Assembly (NCBI GenBank): GCA_030606805.1
Contig: JAUWFS010000073.1
Coordinates: 1-13,913, forward strand
Length of the DNA: 13,913 nt
Direction of reading: 5' to 3'
Origin: B13-G4 sp030606805
Lineage (GTDB): Bacteria > Desulfobacterota > Desulfobacteria > Desulfobacterales > ETH-SRB1
The position numbers were made by a program, and so were the translations under genes. Of this stretch, positions 13,402 through 13,913 are shown one piece after another; the first letter of the stretch is position 1, and every line of letters starts with the position of its first letter. The notes beneath the pieces are model-generated. The model did no database searches, was not told where the DNA came from, and saw nothing but the letters and a program-made list of their open reading frames with translations.

Positions 13402-13633
13402 CTTCTTATCAAAATCGTAAGATAATTCATTTTTGCCATTTTTGGGTTTGCTCGCTAACCATGCGACAATCTATAGCGAATGTGCTGAACGTTGGCCTGG
13501 AAGACATTGTTGTCCGATAGGCGGTTGAGAGTGGTGTGGATTTCAGATAGGCGAGACGACATCTCTTCCTGTTGCACTAAACTTTATATTGACCCTTTCT
13601 GCCTTTTTTCTTATTCTTTTTTTTATCTATTGT
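13402..13633. other. Gene-poor stretch between hicA and the palindromic element
   Basis: I see no gene I can support. On the minus strand a 35-codon frame (13562 down to 13455) reads MSSRLSEIHTTLNRLSDNNV and onward, amphipathic and coiled-coil-like, but an in-frame stop lies nine codons upstream and I recognise no family; it may be the tail of a lost gene. Confidence 0.4.
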
Positions 13634-13756
13634 CTGAACGAAAACTAAGCAAAACTGTCATTTCGAGCGTAGCGAGAAATCTTATTGTACTGTTAATATT
13701 GACATTTAAGATTTCTCCCTTTGGTCGAAATGACAACAAGTAGAGTTTTCGTTCAG
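13634..13756. repeat. Palindromic MITE-like element, CTGAACGAAAACT ends
   Basis: The 13-base ends CTGAACGAAAACT (13634-13646) and AGTTTTCGTTCAG (13744-13756) are perfect inverted repeats. Inside are second arms, TGTCATTTCGAGCGTAGCGA... (13656-13684) and ...CCCTTTGGTCGAAATGACA (13707-13735), of the GTCATTTCGA / TCGAAATGAC type that recurs in many bacterial genomes. No coding content. Confidence 0.85.
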
Positions 13757-13788
13757 CCACTATCTATTCTTTTATAAGAAATTCTCCT

Positions 13789-13913
13789 ATGAACTTTATT
13801 GCTGGAATCATTCTGGCCGCCATTGTTATTGATTTTATACTGCACGGCCTGGCCGATTTTTTGAATCTCAAAATGTTGCAGGATGAGCTTCCTGAAGCCT
13901 TTCATGGATTTTA
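13789..13913 (+). CDS. M48-family membrane metallopeptidase, N-terminal start (partial)
   Basis: The first 41 residues, MNFIAGIILAAIVIDFILHG then LADFLNLKMLQDELPEAFHG, show a membrane helix followed by the L-x-x-ELP-x-x-F segment typical of the N-terminal domain of CAAX-protease/Ste24-like M48 peptidases. The zinc site lies outside the window, so this is a family-level inference from the N-terminus alone. The ribosome binding site is weak. Confidence 0.6.
   Translation, partial: MNFIAGIILAAIVIDFILHGLADFLNLKMLQDELPEAFHGF

Noticed and set aside
13492..13743. 83-codon open frame after hicA
   Set aside because: Its second half is the translation of the palindromic element at 13634-13756 and it has no ribosome binding site.

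Overview
The window looks like a chromosomal segment of a Gram-negative, moderately AT-rich bacterium, most likely a member of the Desulfobacterota (former Deltaproteobacteria, Desulfobacterales-like). This rests on HldE (LPS heptose synthesis), on ThrH following a homoserine dehydrogenase end, on the gene order ffh-rpsP-khpA-rimM-trmD-PF09936 methyltransferase-rplS, and on intergenic spaces full of small palindromic and REP-like repeats. The taxonomic call is an inference; no rRNA gene is present.

Layout. 1-1354: the end of a homoserine dehydrogenase (threonine/methionine branch), ThrH (phosphoserine phosphatase / homoserine phosphotransferase) and a YbgC-type acyl-CoA thioesterase. 1551-3516: bifunctional HldE, then a small DUF167/YggU protein. 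3513-3675: promoter, initiator tRNA-fMet and its terminator. 3851-4312 (minus): RelE-type toxin followed by a small antitoxin. 4685-6345: endonuclease III (minus) diverging from a PP-loop tRNA thiolase-like protein. 6607-7653 (minus): RlmN. 8138-12240: the SRP/ribosome-maturation operon, in which Ffh, S16, KhpA, RimM, TrmD, a SPOUT methyltransferase and L19 all act on protein targeting, ribosome assembly or tRNA modification. 12241-13401: debris of XRE-type regulator genes, then a hicBA toxin-antitoxin pair. 13789-13913: start of an M48-family membrane metallopeptidase.

The most striking feature lies in the joints between genes. At least five families of short non-coding repeat elements (about 40-240 bp, with inverted-repeat ends) occur here. 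In seven genes (thrH, thioesterase, hldE, nth, rlmN, rpsP, rplS) the stop codon lies inside, or is completed by, the terminus of such an element. Two copies of one family supply different in-frame stops to thrH and nth, and the thrH copy also supplies the Shine-Dalgarno sequence of the next gene. One element upstream of rlmN still holds the decayed C-terminal half of an S23/four-helix-bundle (23S rRNA intervening sequence) protein. This suggests that some of these elements are shrunken versions of gene-carrying cassettes. No transposase is present in the window, so how they move is unknown.
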